64,000 nucleotides of DNA. Origin: Mycobacterium pinniadriaticum (lineage in GTDB: Bacteria; Actinomycetota; Actinomycetes; Mycobacteriales; Mycobacteriaceae). Position numbers and translations under genes: made by a program. The notes beneath the pieces are model-generated. The model searched no databases. It was given only the letters and a program-made list of their open reading frames with translations, and had not been told where the DNA came from. The stretch lies in NCBI RefSeq assembly GCF_026242045.1, contig NZ_JAPJDO010000023.1:33352-97351 (forward strand), in the 5' to 3' direction. This document shows, one piece after another, positions 24,706 to 33,884 of the stretch; within the stretch, counting starts at the first letter, position 1; each line of letters starts with the position of its first letter.

Positions 24706-25299
24706 GTGGAGTCTGGAAGGAGCACTGACTTCGCTATGGGACCTTCGAGGTGGTCGCCTCGTGAGCACGAATTGTTGGCGGTGACCCTGCAGCTTCTGCG
24801 CGAACGCGGTTACGAGCGTTTGACCGTCGACGAAGTCGCGGCCACAGCGCGTGCGAGCAAGGCGACGATCTACCGGCGCTGGCCGAGCAAGGCGCAGTTG
24901 GTGTTGGCCGCATTCACCGACGGAATCGGCCAGATCGCCGCACCCCCTGACACCGGTAGCTTGCGAAGCGACCTGACCAAACTTGGCGAGTCGTTGTGCC
25001 GGTACGCCACAACACGCGCCGATTTGTTCCGGGCAGTGGTCAATGAGCTCCCTCGCAATGCGGGGCTCGACGAGGCGGTGCAACGCGAGTTCTTGGAACG
25101 GCCAAGGGCGTTGATGCGCCGTGTTCTGCGCCAGGCTGTCGCGCGAGGTGAGATTGATGCCTGCGCGATCGACGACGATGTACTGGATCTGTTGCCGGGG
25201 TATCTGTTCTTTCAGGCGCTGACGAAAGGCCGTAACCCAACGCGCCGCACAGTCAAGGTCGTCGTCGACGGTGTCATTCTGCCCAGCCTCCATTGGTGA
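24706..25299 (+). CDS. TetR-family regulator
   Basis: A 197-residue regulator (187 if the ATG at 24736 is used). The HTH is LLRERGYERLTVDEVAATARASKATIYRRWPSKAQLV. The C-terminal half matches the TetR_C type found in many mycobacterial efflux or lipid regulators (LFRAVVNELPRNAGLDEAV). GGAAGGAG at 24714-24721 supports the ATG only with a long 14-base spacing, so the start is uncertain. It is convergent with a second TetR gene; no target gene is adjacent. Confidence 0.8.
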   Translation: MESGRSTDFAMGPSRWSPREHELLAVTLQLLRERGYERLTVDEVAATARASKATIYRRWPSKAQLVLAAFTDGIGQIAAPPDTGSLRSDLTKLGESLCRYATTRADLFRAVVNELPRNAGLDEAVQREFLERPRALMRRVLRQAVARGEIDACAIDDDVLDLLPGYLFFQALTKGRNPTRRTVKVVVDGVILPSLHW

Positions 25300-25386
25300 G
25301 GTGAAGTGCTGGACCATTTCGGCTGCCGGCGCGACGGGAGACAACTCCCGAAGCTTCGCATCGGTGCCGCAATCAAAGACGGAAGC

Positions 25387-26154
25387 CTAGAGATTCTCGA
25401 CGGTCTTTTGGTCGACCTCGGCATTTCTGAGGTGTCCGCCAGTAGGCGGGGAGGTTCTGATTCGCCGAAGGTCATGGCGGACTGCCGCGCAACCGATTCC
25501 CGCCGCCATCATGATGGAGTCGCACAGCTCGTCTAACTGGATGGGTGGCGGTAACTCCCCATCCGGGCTTCCATGAAGAGCGTCGACCATTAGCGCGACG
25601 AATCGTGGCCATACGCGCGGTGCCGCGCCGCCGGTCGCTTCCAGTATGTGGGCGTTGGCGAGCAGCATCACCACGACGTCGACTACGCGGACGTCGGTTC
25701 GGAGGCTGCCCTCCCGTTGCGCCCGAGTGACCACCTCGCCGATCTTGTCTAGTACTTCGGCGGTGCGCTGCTCGATGAGTGGACTCGTGAGGAACGCGTT
25801 GGGAATTGGGCCCCGCAGCAAGGGTTCAGAGGCTTGCAGCGCGCACAGTTCCAAGATCAGGCAGCGGAAGCCATCCCAGGGGCGCCTCTTGGCCAGTGCC
25901 CTGTCAACCGCCTCGACGTAAGACATGATGTTGCGCTCGAAGGCCGCGGTCAACAGGCCGGCACGGTTGGGAAACCGTCGGTACACCGTCGCGATGGCAA
26001 CGCCGGCGGACTGCGCGACATCCTCCAGCGGCACAGAAGGTCCGTGCTCGGCGAATAGGCGAGCTGCGGCGGCTACGATCCGTTCGCGATTTTGCCGCGC
26101 ATCGGACCGAAGCGGCCTGCCTTTGCCGTCGCCCGGTTGTGCGTCAGCAATCAT
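25387..26154 (-). CDS. TetR-family regulator
   Basis: A 255-residue regulator with HTH VPLEDVAQSAGVAIATVYRRFPNRAGLL (residues about 42-69). The ligand domain contains LCALQASEPLLRGPIPNAFL and SLRTDVRVVDVVVMLLANAHILEATGG, a common mycobacterial TetR_C subtype. The last 30 residues are Arg/Thr-rich and probably unstructured. A 15-bp palindrome sits about 100 bp upstream of the ATG. It is convergent with the preceding TetR gene, with 87 bp between them. Confidence 0.85.
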   Translation of the reverse strand: MIADAQPGDGKGRPLRSDARQNRERIVAAAARLFAEHGPSVPLEDVAQSAGVAIATVYRRFPNRAGLLTAAFERNIMSYVEAVDRALAKRRPWDGFRCLILELCALQASEPLLRGPIPNAFLTSPLIEQRTAEVLDKIGEVVTRAQREGSLRTDVRVVDVVVMLLANAHILEATGGAAPRVWPRFVALMVDALHGSPDGELPPPIQLDELCDSIMMAAGIGCAAVRHDLRRIRTSPPTGGHLRNAEVDQKTVENL

Positions 26155-26256
26155 CCCGCGCGGCCTGCCCGCGCTGGAATAGTTCGCCGGGCGCCGCCTC
26201 CGGTATCGGCAGGTAGTCCGGGCCTACGGGCTCCCACTCGGATCGGCATCATCATT

Positions 26257-26271
26257 CTGATACTTTATCAG
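26257..26271. promoter_or_regulatory. Palindrome CTGATACTTTATCAG, candidate TetR operator
   Basis: Perfect 6-bp arms CTGATA/TATCAG around CTT, 103 bp upstream of the leftward TetR start at 26154, in an otherwise GC-rich gap. The size and symmetry suit a TetR dimer. Confidence 0.5.
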
Positions 26272-26353
26272 GAATTTCCGGCTGCCGTGTCGGCTGGGCC
26301 GCGTCATTGCCGGGCCCCGGCCTGGCTTCGGAACTGAGCGGCCAGAACGAACT

Positions 26354-26386
26354 ACTCGGTGGCGACGATTCCCGGGCCACCCGAGT
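26354..26386 (-). terminator. Hairpin downstream of the HD-GYP/LuxR gene
   Basis: ACTCGGTGGC (26354-26363) pairs with GCCACCCGAGT (26376-26386) with one bulged base and a 12-nt loop. It lies 60 bp beyond the stop of the leftward regulator gene. No U-tract follows, as is common for mycobacterial terminators. Confidence 0.4.
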
Positions 26387-26445
26387 AACTCCCCTATACC
26401 GACCCCACCGAATCGTCTGCGCTCAACGGTGAAATACGGCCGTCC

Positions 26446-28023
26446 TCACACCAGGGGTTCGGTCAACCCGTGGCGCAGCGCGTACATGCTCGCGCCGATG
26501 CGGTTGGATACCCCGATCTTGGCGTAGGTCCGTTCCACGTGATTGCGGGCCGTCTTCTCGCTGATCACCAGCGCGGCGGCGATCTCCTTGTTGGAGGCGC
26601 CGCGTGCCACCTGGCACAGCACCTCGATCTCCCGCGGGGTCAACCCGTCGGGTCGGGTCCCGGAACGTCGGGTGCGGTGCCCGGCGGCGTGCAGGACGCC
26701 CTCCGCGGCGACTTCGTCGAGCTCCCCGTCGCGGACTCGCTCCCGGACCCGTCGCGCCGCTGCCGCCGGATCCAGAGCGGTGCGGTAAGGCCTTGGCTCC
26801 AAGGCTGATTGGTAGGCGACAGCGGCCGCGAGCACTCGGTCGAGCATGCCGAGAGCGGCGCCGGGTAGGTTGCGCGGATAGCCGGTGCCGTTGACGCATT
26901 CGTGGTGGTTGCCGGCGACCTGGGCGACCTGCTCGAGCCCGTTGATCCGGCTGAGGATGCGGGTGGTGAGGTACGGGTGCAGGCGCATGCGTTCGAACTC
27001 CGCTGCCGACAGCGTGGCCGGCTTGGACCAAATCTGGTTGGACACGCCGATGCGGCCGAGGTCGTGGACATGGCCTGCCCGGCGAACCATGGTGGCCGCC
27101 TCGGCCCCCAGTCCGACCGTCTCCGCGGCCTCGCCGGCCAGCTGAGCTACCGCCCGTGAATGGCCAAGTGTGAAAGGACATTTCAGATCCACGAAGTCAC
27201 CCAGCGCCACCAGCATTTCGTCAAGCGACTGCTGCTGCAGCGGCTCATCGCGATCCGGGGCGCACGACAGCGCGGCCTCCCACGCCTCGCCGGCCGGCGG
27301 GCCCGCGAGGATCGCCTCGGCGTCGGCGCGGAAGGCGTCGACCACCTTCGGATCGAAGTGCTGGCCGCTGCGTTCGGTCGCCATCTGAACCGCGGCGCTG
27401 ACCCCACCCGTCCGGTGGTGCACCTCGGCCATGTCGGCGAGCTGGGCCACCCGCATCTCGATCGGGATGGCATCGCCGCCGACACTGCCCGGTAGCCCGC
27501 GTCCGTCGTAGCGTTCGAAGGTGAATCCCAGGGCCTCCTGCACGCCGGATCCCAGGCCCATCCGATCGGCCAGCAGGGCAGCCGAGGTGCAGTGTGAGTG
27601 GATCAGCTGGGACATGTTGCCGCGGGCATTGATGAACAGTGTCGCGATGGAGGTCAGTCGCTGCATGAGGGGCTCACCGCGGCCGATATTGGCGGCCAGG
27701 AACCGGTAGTAGGGCAGGCCCGCCCAGTCGATCTGATACGAGTCGCGGCGCACGGCGATGTCGTCGCCGAACCAGTGTGCGAATTCATGGGAATCCGCAT
27801 GGCAGCCGATCCACATGACCAGCGTGGCGTAGTACACGCAATCGCGTTGGTCGCGATCGAGCCCGAGCCGGTCGGCGATGCGGGTGCCGATCAACGCGCT
27901 GCGCAGCATGTGCTCGGCGGGCTGACCCAGGCCGAGGTCGATCGCCACCGAGAGGGCGGCCAACAACTCGGCACGGCTCGGTGCCCGAGTCGGGGGACTG
28001 CTGGGGATCCTCGGCACTGCCAC
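26446..28023 (-). CDS. Tandem HD / HD-GYP protein with LuxR-type DNA-binding domain
   Basis: A 525-residue regulator. An N-terminal HD-GYP-like half is degenerate: FTFERYDGRGLP replaces the usual HHERYDGRGYP. The second HD-GYP domain keeps HDLGRIGV and NHHECVNGTGYP, the metal and GYP signatures of c-di-GMP phosphodiesterases. A C-terminal LuxR helix-turn-helix (LTPREIEVLCQVARGASNKEIAAALVISEKTARNHVERTYAKIGV) binds DNA. The GTG at 28023 was chosen because a longer reading would run into the upstream gene; it leaves 17 bp between them. Second-messenger-linked transcription control is likely but untested. Confidence 0.82.
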   Translation of the reverse strand: MAVPRIPSSPPTRAPSRAELLAALSVAIDLGLGQPAEHMLRSALIGTRIADRLGLDRDQRDCVYYATLVMWIGCHADSHEFAHWFGDDIAVRRDSYQIDWAGLPYYRFLAANIGRGEPLMQRLTSIATLFINARGNMSQLIHSHCTSAALLADRMGLGSGVQEALGFTFERYDGRGLPGSVGGDAIPIEMRVAQLADMAEVHHRTGGVSAAVQMATERSGQHFDPKVVDAFRADAEAILAGPPAGEAWEAALSCAPDRDEPLQQQSLDEMLVALGDFVDLKCPFTLGHSRAVAQLAGEAAETVGLGAEAATMVRRAGHVHDLGRIGVSNQIWSKPATLSAAEFERMRLHPYLTTRILSRINGLEQVAQVAGNHHECVNGTGYPRNLPGAALGMLDRVLAAAVAYQSALEPRPYRTALDPAAAARRVRERVRDGELDEVAAEGVLHAAGHRTRRSGTRPDGLTPREIEVLCQVARGASNKEIAAALVISEKTARNHVERTYAKIGVSNRIGASMYALRHGLTEPLV

Positions 28024-28040
28024 GCGCTCGATTGTGCTCC

Positions 28041-28802
28041 CTAACACGCGTTGCGGGGTTCTGTTGCCGCGGTGTGCTGGGCCGGGATGTGACGCCGGGG
28101 GTCGAAGCTGTCGAAACGCGCGGTGCCGATCACGCACAAGCCCCGTTGCGGGAGACGGAAATCAGCGAGCCGGCTCTGGGTCGCCAGCGGTGCGACCGTC
28201 CCGAGATTGGTGCCGTCGAGGATGGCCCGCGAGCGGCGCACCGCCCAGATCTGGCGCGGAGCCACGCGGAAACCCTGTCCGTTGGGGGCGCTGCCCGCCA
28301 GCCTCACCTCACCGGCCCCCAGCAGCGAGCCGGCCACCCGACCGATGCCGGCCAGTAGCGATCTGCTCGCCCAGGCCCATTCGGGCATGGCCCGCCCGAC
28401 CCGGCTCACCGCCCGGGTAGCCGGCGTGCTGGTCATCTCGACCGTCCAGTCCAGCAACCCGGGAATCGCGATGGTCAGCGACCAGGGGTTCATCCACGAC
28501 ATAGTGATCTGGCACTGGACCGCCGGAACCGTTGTCGCCGAACTGAAATAACGTGAGCAGCTCTGCTCGGCGGGAGTGGTTGAGTAAAAGGTCCACAAAC
28601 CGGCGGGGTCACGGTGCCACACCGAACGGTAGGCGGGGGAGAACGACGACGCGGGGAAGTCGCGGTACGCCAGGTAGTGGCCGGTGTCGAAGGGCAGGCC
28701 CATGATGCCGAAACCGCTGACCCGGTCGTCGGTGCCGGCCAGCAGGGTCGGATGGGCGGCGACGGCACGCGCTGCGCTCTGGGGTGTGCTGATCGTTGTC
28801 AT
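28041..28802 (-). CDS. Conserved hypothetical protein, partner of the HD-GYP/LuxR gene
   Basis: A 253-residue protein that I do not recognise with certainty. It has FDTGHYLAYRDFPASSFSPAYRSVWHRDPAGLWTFYS near the N-terminus and QCQITMSWMNPWSLTIAIPGLLDWTVEMTSTPATR in the middle, a pattern of alternating aromatic strands suggesting a beta-barrel or lipocalin-like fold that binds a hydrophobic ligand. No signal peptide is evident. It is 17 bp upstream of the regulator gene on the same strand, so it may be its sensor or target. Confidence 0.7.
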   Translation of the reverse strand: MTTISTPQSAARAVAAHPTLLAGTDDRVSGFGIMGLPFDTGHYLAYRDFPASSFSPAYRSVWHRDPAGLWTFYSTTPAEQSCSRYFSSATTVPAVQCQITMSWMNPWSLTIAIPGLLDWTVEMTSTPATRAVSRVGRAMPEWAWASRSLLAGIGRVAGSLLGAGEVRLAGSAPNGQGFRVAPRQIWAVRRSRAILDGTNLGTVAPLATQSRLADFRLPQRGLCVIGTARFDSFDPRRHIPAQHTAATEPRNAC

Positions 28803-28858
28803 GGATCAATGCTGGCGCCGGACACCGGGTCCGGTCATGGGGCGGCTGCCCCAATTCT

Positions 28859-29515
28859 TCACTGTCGCCGGCGCAGAGTTTCCCAGTCGTGCTCGGCTTC
28901 GAGCTGGGCGATCAGGCTGCGGGTGCGTTCCCTGAGCAGCAGTGTCAATCCGAAACCGATGACGATCGCCAGGATCAGGGCGACCCAGGAGAACCGGGAC
29001 AGCCATTTCTCGGCGGCCAGGCCGAGGTAGTAGACCACCGCGGTAGTGCCGCCCGCCCAGCACAGGGCACCGGATGCGTTGGCGGCCAGGAAGTGCGGGT
29101 AGCGCATGTGCAACGCACCGGCCAGCGGGCCGGCGAGGATCCGCAGCAGCGCGATGAAGCGTCCGAAGAACACCGCCCACACACCCCACCGGGCGAACAG
29201 CTGCTTGGCCAAGGCGACGTGGCCCGGGCCGAAGTGTTTCGGAAACCGCTTGCCGAGCCGCTCGAACAGTCCCATCCCGAACCGCCGGCCGATGGTGTAC
29301 CCGATCGTGTCACCGATGATCGCCCCGATGGTGGCGGCGGCGCCGACCCAGACCGGGTCGATGTCGAGGGTGTGCCGCGAGGCCAGCAGCGCGGCACTCA
29401 CCAGCGCGATCTCACCCGGCAGCGGGATGCCCAGGCTTTCGATGCCGATGATCAGCCCGACGACCAGGTACACCGCCAGCGGTGGGATGGATTCCAGTAT
29501 CGAGTCGACCGTCAC
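28859..29515 (-). CDS. DedA-family membrane protein
   Basis: A 218-residue SNARE-associated/DedA protein with about five hydrophobic segments. Conserved features are the re-entrant region GLIIGIESLGIPLPGEIALVSAALLAS, IGDTIGYTIGRRFG, and FGRFIALLRILAGPLAGALHMRYPHF with the essential Arg residues. Family members translocate phospholipids or undecaprenyl phosphate across the cytoplasmic membrane. The start is GTG. It is close to the hypothetical gene on the same strand, 56 bp away, without clear functional link. Confidence 0.88.
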   Translation of the reverse strand: MTVDSILESIPPLAVYLVVGLIIGIESLGIPLPGEIALVSAALLASRHTLDIDPVWVGAAATIGAIIGDTIGYTIGRRFGMGLFERLGKRFPKHFGPGHVALAKQLFARWGVWAVFFGRFIALLRILAGPLAGALHMRYPHFLAANASGALCWAGGTTAVVYYLGLAAEKWLSRFSWVALILAIVIGFGLTLLLRERTRSLIAQLEAEHDWETLRRRQ

Positions 29516-29577
29516 CCGCCAAGGATGCCGTATCGACGCCCACTACCGACGCGAACCGGAGGGTTCGCGTGTCGGGT

Positions 29578-30441
29578 TCAACCTTCCCGCTTGCGCCGGT
29601 ACATCGTTCCTGCAGCCAGCAGGATCAAGCTGACCACCAGGATCATGGTGGCAAGCACGTTGATCTGAGGGGGCACAGCGGCTTTCACCGCCGCGTTGAC
29701 GTACAGCGGGTAGGTCACCGTCGAACCGCTGACGAAGTAGGTGATGATGAAGTCATCCAACGACAGCGCGAACGACAACATGGCGGCAGCGACAATGCCC
29801 GGCACGATCAGCGGCAGCGTCACCTTGAAGAAGGTTCGGGCCGGACCCGAACCCAGATCCAGTGAGGCGTCCTCGAGTGTCCAGTCGAACCCGCGGATCC
29901 GGGCCCGGACGGTCATTGCGATGAAGCTGACCTCAAAGGCCACGTGCGCGATCAGGATCGTCACGAAGCCGGTGGGCCAGTTGAGGTCCAGGAACAGGGT
30001 CAGCAGCGAAGCACCCATGACGACCTCGGGCGAGGTCAGCGGAAGCACCAGGAAGGTGTCTACCGCGGTGCGGCCCCGAAACCGTTGCCGGACAAGGGCG
30101 ACGGCCACCAGCGTGCCGAGGACGGTGGCGATCGCCGTCGATACCGCCGCGACTTCCAGGCTCAGCTTCAACGCGTTGGCCAGTGCGGGGTACTTGAACG
30201 GGTGGGCCCAGTTGTCCAGGGTGAAGCCCTGCCAGGTGTAGTTGAACTTCCCGGCCGGGTTGTTGAACGAGAAGACGATGATCACCAGAATCGGCAGGAA
30301 CAGGTAGAACAACACCAGCCCGGCGATGATGCGCAGCGCCAGATCCCCGAGCTTGAACGTGCCCCGGAAGTTGCGGCCCGGCTTGGCGAGTCCGCCGTGG
30401 TCGATCGTTTGGGCGATCGCGGCACTGGCTTCGGTCGTCAT
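29578..30441 (-). CDS. potC: Polyamine ABC transporter permease PotC
   Basis: A 287-residue permease with six hydrophobic segments and the EAA coupling loop EDASLDLGSGPARTFFKVTLPLIVPGIVAA. FSLNNPAGKFNYTW-type periplasmic loop after the first helix (here FSFNNPAGKFNYTWQGFTLDNW) is characteristic of PotC. It forms the channel with PotB for import of spermidine/putrescine. Last gene of potA-potD-potB-potC; 31 bp after potB. Confidence 0.92.
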   Translation of the reverse strand: MTTEASAAIAQTIDHGGLAKPGRNFRGTFKLGDLALRIIAGLVLFYLFLPILVIIVFSFNNPAGKFNYTWQGFTLDNWAHPFKYPALANALKLSLEVAAVSTAIATVLGTLVAVALVRQRFRGRTAVDTFLVLPLTSPEVVMGASLLTLFLDLNWPTGFVTILIAHVAFEVSFIAMTVRARIRGFDWTLEDASLDLGSGPARTFFKVTLPLIVPGIVAAAMLSFALSLDDFIITYFVSGSTVTYPLYVNAAVKAAVPPQINVLATMILVVSLILLAAGTMYRRKREG

Positions 30442-30472
30442 GCGCGATCCGCCTTCGCTTCTCGCTGGGTCG

Positions 30473-31348
30473 TCATACCAGGTCCTCCGTACCGAGCGCC
30501 CGGGTGTAGATCAGCACACCGACCAGGATGAGCGCCATCAGCACGAAGCTCAGCGCCGCGGCGGCGGGGTAGTCCTTGACCACCAGGAACTGCTTCTGGA
30601 TGACGTTGCCGATCATGGTGTTCTGGGTACTGCCCAGATAGTTCACGTTGATGAAGTCGCCGACGGAGGGAATGAACACCAACATGCTGCCGGCCAGCAC
30701 GCCGGGCATCGCCAACGGCAGGATCACCTTGCCGAACATCCTGCGGTTCGTCGCGTAAAGGTCTCGGGAGGCTTCCAGGAGGCGGGAGTCGATCTTCTCC
30801 AGACTGACGTAGAGCGGCAGGATCATGAAGACGATCCAGTTATAGGTCAGGCCGCCGATCACACCCCAGCTCGTCGACAGCAGCCGGCCCTCCGATGGCA
30901 GCAGATGGACCGCGTTGAGGGCGCTGACCACCCAGCCGTCGTCGGCGAGGATGGTTTTCCATGCCAGTGTGCGGATCAGGAACGTGACGAAGAACGGCAG
31001 GATCACCAGCCCCAGAAGCAGGTTCTTGAACCGACCCGCCTTGAACGCGATCACATAGGCCAACGGGAACGCCAGTAGTGCGCACAGCACCGTGGCGACC
31101 AGCGCGTAGCCGAACGAGCGCAAGATCTGTTCGCGATACTCGGTCAACGCCTGGCCGTAGTTGCTGAAGTCCCAGGCGAACGTCAGCGTCGGCAGGTAGA
31201 CCGAGCCTTCCATCTTCGACAGGGAGGTCCGGAACAGCGAGACGAACGGCACCACGTAGAAGACGACGAGATAGGCAAGCGCGGGCAGGATCATCAGATA
31301 CGGAGCGACCTTGCTCCGCTGCCGGTTGCTACTGGCTACACCGGCCAT
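30473..31348 (-). CDS. potB: Polyamine ABC transporter permease PotB
   Basis: A 291-residue permease with six hydrophobic segments; EAA loop is EASRDLYATNRRMFGKVILPLAMPGVLAG. The C-terminal IPSVGDFINVNYLGSTQNTMIGNVI is a typical PotB signature. It is preceded by potD with only a 4-bp gap. It pairs with PotC in the membrane. Confidence 0.92.
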   Translation of the reverse strand: MAGVASSNRQRSKVAPYLMILPALAYLVVFYVVPFVSLFRTSLSKMEGSVYLPTLTFAWDFSNYGQALTEYREQILRSFGYALVATVLCALLAFPLAYVIAFKAGRFKNLLLGLVILPFFVTFLIRTLAWKTILADDGWVVSALNAVHLLPSEGRLLSTSWGVIGGLTYNWIVFMILPLYVSLEKIDSRLLEASRDLYATNRRMFGKVILPLAMPGVLAGSMLVFIPSVGDFINVNYLGSTQNTMIGNVIQKQFLVVKDYPAAAALSFVLMALILVGVLIYTRALGTEDLV

Positions 31349-31352
31349 CGGA

Positions 31353-32537
31353 TCAGGCGCCGGTGACGGCGGCGTAGGCGGTGTTGAACTGCTGAGTCTG
31401 CTCGTCGGTGAGAGCCGGCCACGACTTCAGCTTGTCCAGCGTCTCCTTCGACGGGTTGACCAGCGGATTGGCCGCCAGGCCCTTGTCGAGCTTGTTGAGT
31501 TCGTCGGTCATGTCCGACAGCACCGGAACGTACATGACGAACTGGATCAGCTTGGCGTAGTTGGGCCGGTCGTAGACGTAGTTGATCCACTCCTCGGCGG
31601 CCTTCTGGTTCTCGGTGGTGTAGGGGATCACCATCGTGTCGACGAACGTCGTGCCACCGGCTTCGGGAACGATGAAGTGCAGATCGGGGTTGTCGGCCTG
31701 AAGCTGCACCACGTCGCCGGAGTAGGCCTGGGCGATGGCGACGTTGCCGGCGGCGAGGTCGTCGGCGTAGTCGTTGCCGGTGAACCGGCGGACCTGGCCC
31801 TTGTCCTTCTGCTCCTTGACCAGGTCGATGGCCTTCTGCACACCCTCCATCGTCGGGTCCTCCACCGAGCTGCCCTGCGAGAGCATGATCATGCCCAACC
31901 CGTCCTGCGTATCGCTGAACAGGCTGACCTTGCCCTTGTAAGCGGGATCCCACAGGTCTTCGATCTTGGTGATGTCACGCCCGGTCGCGGCCTTGTTGTA
32001 GGCGAGGCCGACCATGCCCGACATGTAGGGTGCGCTGAATTTGCGGCCCGGGTCGACCTTGGCGTCGAGCAGGTCGGGACGCATGTTCTTCTTATTCGTC
32101 CACCGGCTTTCGCTGATTCCGTTGAGCCAGCCGAGGCCGTTGAGCCGGGCGGCCATGAACTGGGTGGGCACCACGAGGTCGGCGCCGATGTCCTGCTTAC
32201 GCGACAGCGGCTCCTTGTTCTTGGCGAACCATTCCTCGTTGTCGTTGAAGTCTTCCTTGTAGTCCACGGTCAGTCCGGTCGCCGTCTGGAACGCCGCGAC
32301 GAAACCGTCGGCCATATACAGCGGCCAGTTCGAGATCCGCAGCTTCCCGGTGGCCGGCGAGCCGTCGTCGGAGGGGGTGGCCGGACCACTTGAACTACTC
32401 GAGTTGTCGGACTTTCCGCATGCGGCGAGGAAGGACGGTCCCAGGACCAATGCGGCCGCGGCGGCGGCGCCGCCGCCGATGAACCGGCGTCGGGAGGACA
32501 GCGAAGCGAACATCCGGGGGTCGATCTCTGTGGCCAT
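31353..32537 (-). CDS. potD: Polyamine-binding lipoprotein PotD
   Basis: A 394-residue solute-binding protein. The N-terminus has a twin-arginine motif (SSRRRFIGG, residues 14-22) and a lipobox FLAAC with Cys40, so it is a Tat-exported lipoprotein anchored outside the cytoplasmic membrane. ISNWPLYMADG and the DYKEDFNDNEEWFAK region are PotD/PotF-like ligand-site strands. ATG 32537 was chosen over 32579 because it gives a normal n-region. It delivers spermidine or putrescine to PotBC. Confidence 0.92.
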   Translation of the reverse strand: MATEIDPRMFASLSSRRRFIGGGAAAAAALVLGPSFLAACGKSDNSSSSSGPATPSDDGSPATGKLRISNWPLYMADGFVAAFQTATGLTVDYKEDFNDNEEWFAKNKEPLSRKQDIGADLVVPTQFMAARLNGLGWLNGISESRWTNKKNMRPDLLDAKVDPGRKFSAPYMSGMVGLAYNKAATGRDITKIEDLWDPAYKGKVSLFSDTQDGLGMIMLSQGSSVEDPTMEGVQKAIDLVKEQKDKGQVRRFTGNDYADDLAAGNVAIAQAYSGDVVQLQADNPDLHFIVPEAGGTTFVDTMVIPYTTENQKAAEEWINYVYDRPNYAKLIQFVMYVPVLSDMTDELNKLDKGLAANPLVNPSKETLDKLKSWPALTDEQTQQFNTAYAAVTGA

Positions 32538-32616
32538 GTGCCGTGGTGCCTTTCGTTGGGGGGAAGGTTCGGAGGTCAAGGGTCGGGCAGGTCGCGGGCA
32601 GGTCTACGTCAATCGG

Positions 32617-33852
32617 CTAGGAGTCGTCGAGCATCTCTTCGAGGTCTTCGGTCGTGGGGATGTCGGGCGCCGGCAGCACCAGCGACGCGTCGGGGGACCA
32701 GCCGATGTGGACGTCGTCGCCCGGACGCAGCAGCGGCAGGTTCTGTTCGGGTCCGACGTGGGCCACGATCGGGGAACCGTCGGCGGCGGTCATCGACAGC
32801 CGCAGCACCGGTCCCTGGAACGTGAGGTCGACAACCTTGGCGCCGACGCTCACCTGCCCGGTTTCGGCGCCTGGCGGGGCCATCGACACCCGCAAGCGCT
32901 CGGGGCGGACCATCAACGTGGCTTGACCGCCGGGTTCGATGGTGGTGTCGCCGGGCCGGGCTTTGAGTGTGCTGCCCAGCACCTCGACCTCGACGTAGTC
33001 GCGGTTGGCGCGGCCGGTCTGGCGGCCGTGCCACAGGTTGGCCTGCCCGATGAAGCCGGCCACGAATACCGTCGCGGGGCGGTCGTAGATCTCGGTCGGC
33101 GTGCCGATCTGCTCGACATTGCCCTGGTTCATGACCGCGATCCGGTCGCTCATGGTGAGCGCTTCTTCCTGGTCGTGGGTCACGTAGACGAACGTGATAC
33201 CGACTTCGCGCTGGATGCGCTTGAGCTCGAATTGCATGACGTGGCGCAACTTGAGGTCCAGCGCACCCAGCGGCTCGTCGAGCAGCAGGGCGCTGGGGTA
33301 GTTGACCAACGCCCGGGCCAGCGCGACACGCTGCTGCTGGCCGCCGGAGAGCTGGGCGGGCTTGCGTTGGGCGAAGTCGACCAGGCGGACCACCTCGAGC
33401 ATCTCGTCGACGCTCTTCTTGACGGCGGCCTTCTCCTTCTTCTGGCTGCGCGGTCCGTAGGCGATGTTGTCCCAGACCGTCATGTGCGGGAAGAGCGCGT
33501 AGTGCTGGAAGACGGTGTTGACGTTGCGTTTGTGTGGCGGCACCCGCGACACGTCGACGCCCTCGAGTCGGATGGCGCCCTCGGTGGGCTGTTCGAATCC
33601 CGCGATCATGCGCAGGGTGGTGGTCTTTCCGCAGCCGGACGGTCCGAGCATCGAGAAGAACTCGCCCGCGCCGATGGTGAAGTCGGCGTCGGTGACGGCG
33701 ACGTAGTCCTCGAAGCGTTTGACGACGTGGTCGATCTCAATGACCGGCGCGCCGGGGGTGTGGGTGGATCCGGTGGTGCCGGTGGTCTGCTGGGTGGCGG
33801 TGGCGCCGGTCTCGGTCAGGGCCCGTCTCCTTATGTCCCGCGGGCCGACCAC
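32617..33852 (-). CDS. potA: Polyamine ABC transporter ATPase PotA
   Basis: A 411-residue ATPase: Walker A GPSGCGKTT, Q-loop VFQHYALFPHMTV, signature LSGGQQQR, Walker B ALLLDEP and H-loop VTHDQEEAL, then a C-terminal TOBE regulatory domain. It energises PotBC. The start is unsettled: the GTG at 33852 has no ribosome binding site, but a CTG at 33819 has AAGGAG (33827-33832) exactly seven bases upstream, and would remove 11 residues that are not conserved in the family. First gene of the operon, 79 bp before potD. Confidence 0.92.
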   Translation of the reverse strand: MVGPRDIRRRALTETGATATQQTTGTTGSTHTPGAPVIEIDHVVKRFEDYVAVTDADFTIGAGEFFSMLGPSGCGKTTTLRMIAGFEQPTEGAIRLEGVDVSRVPPHKRNVNTVFQHYALFPHMTVWDNIAYGPRSQKKEKAAVKKSVDEMLEVVRLVDFAQRKPAQLSGGQQQRVALARALVNYPSALLLDEPLGALDLKLRHVMQFELKRIQREVGITFVYVTHDQEEALTMSDRIAVMNQGNVEQIGTPTEIYDRPATVFVAGFIGQANLWHGRQTGRANRDYVEVEVLGSTLKARPGDTTIEPGGQATLMVRPERLRVSMAPPGAETGQVSVGAKVVDLTFQGPVLRLSMTAADGSPIVAHVGPEQNLPLLRPGDDVHIGWSPDASLVLPAPDIPTTEDLEEMLDDS

Positions 33853-33884
33853 CAGTGCGACCTGTCGACCCCGCTCCTAAACGA

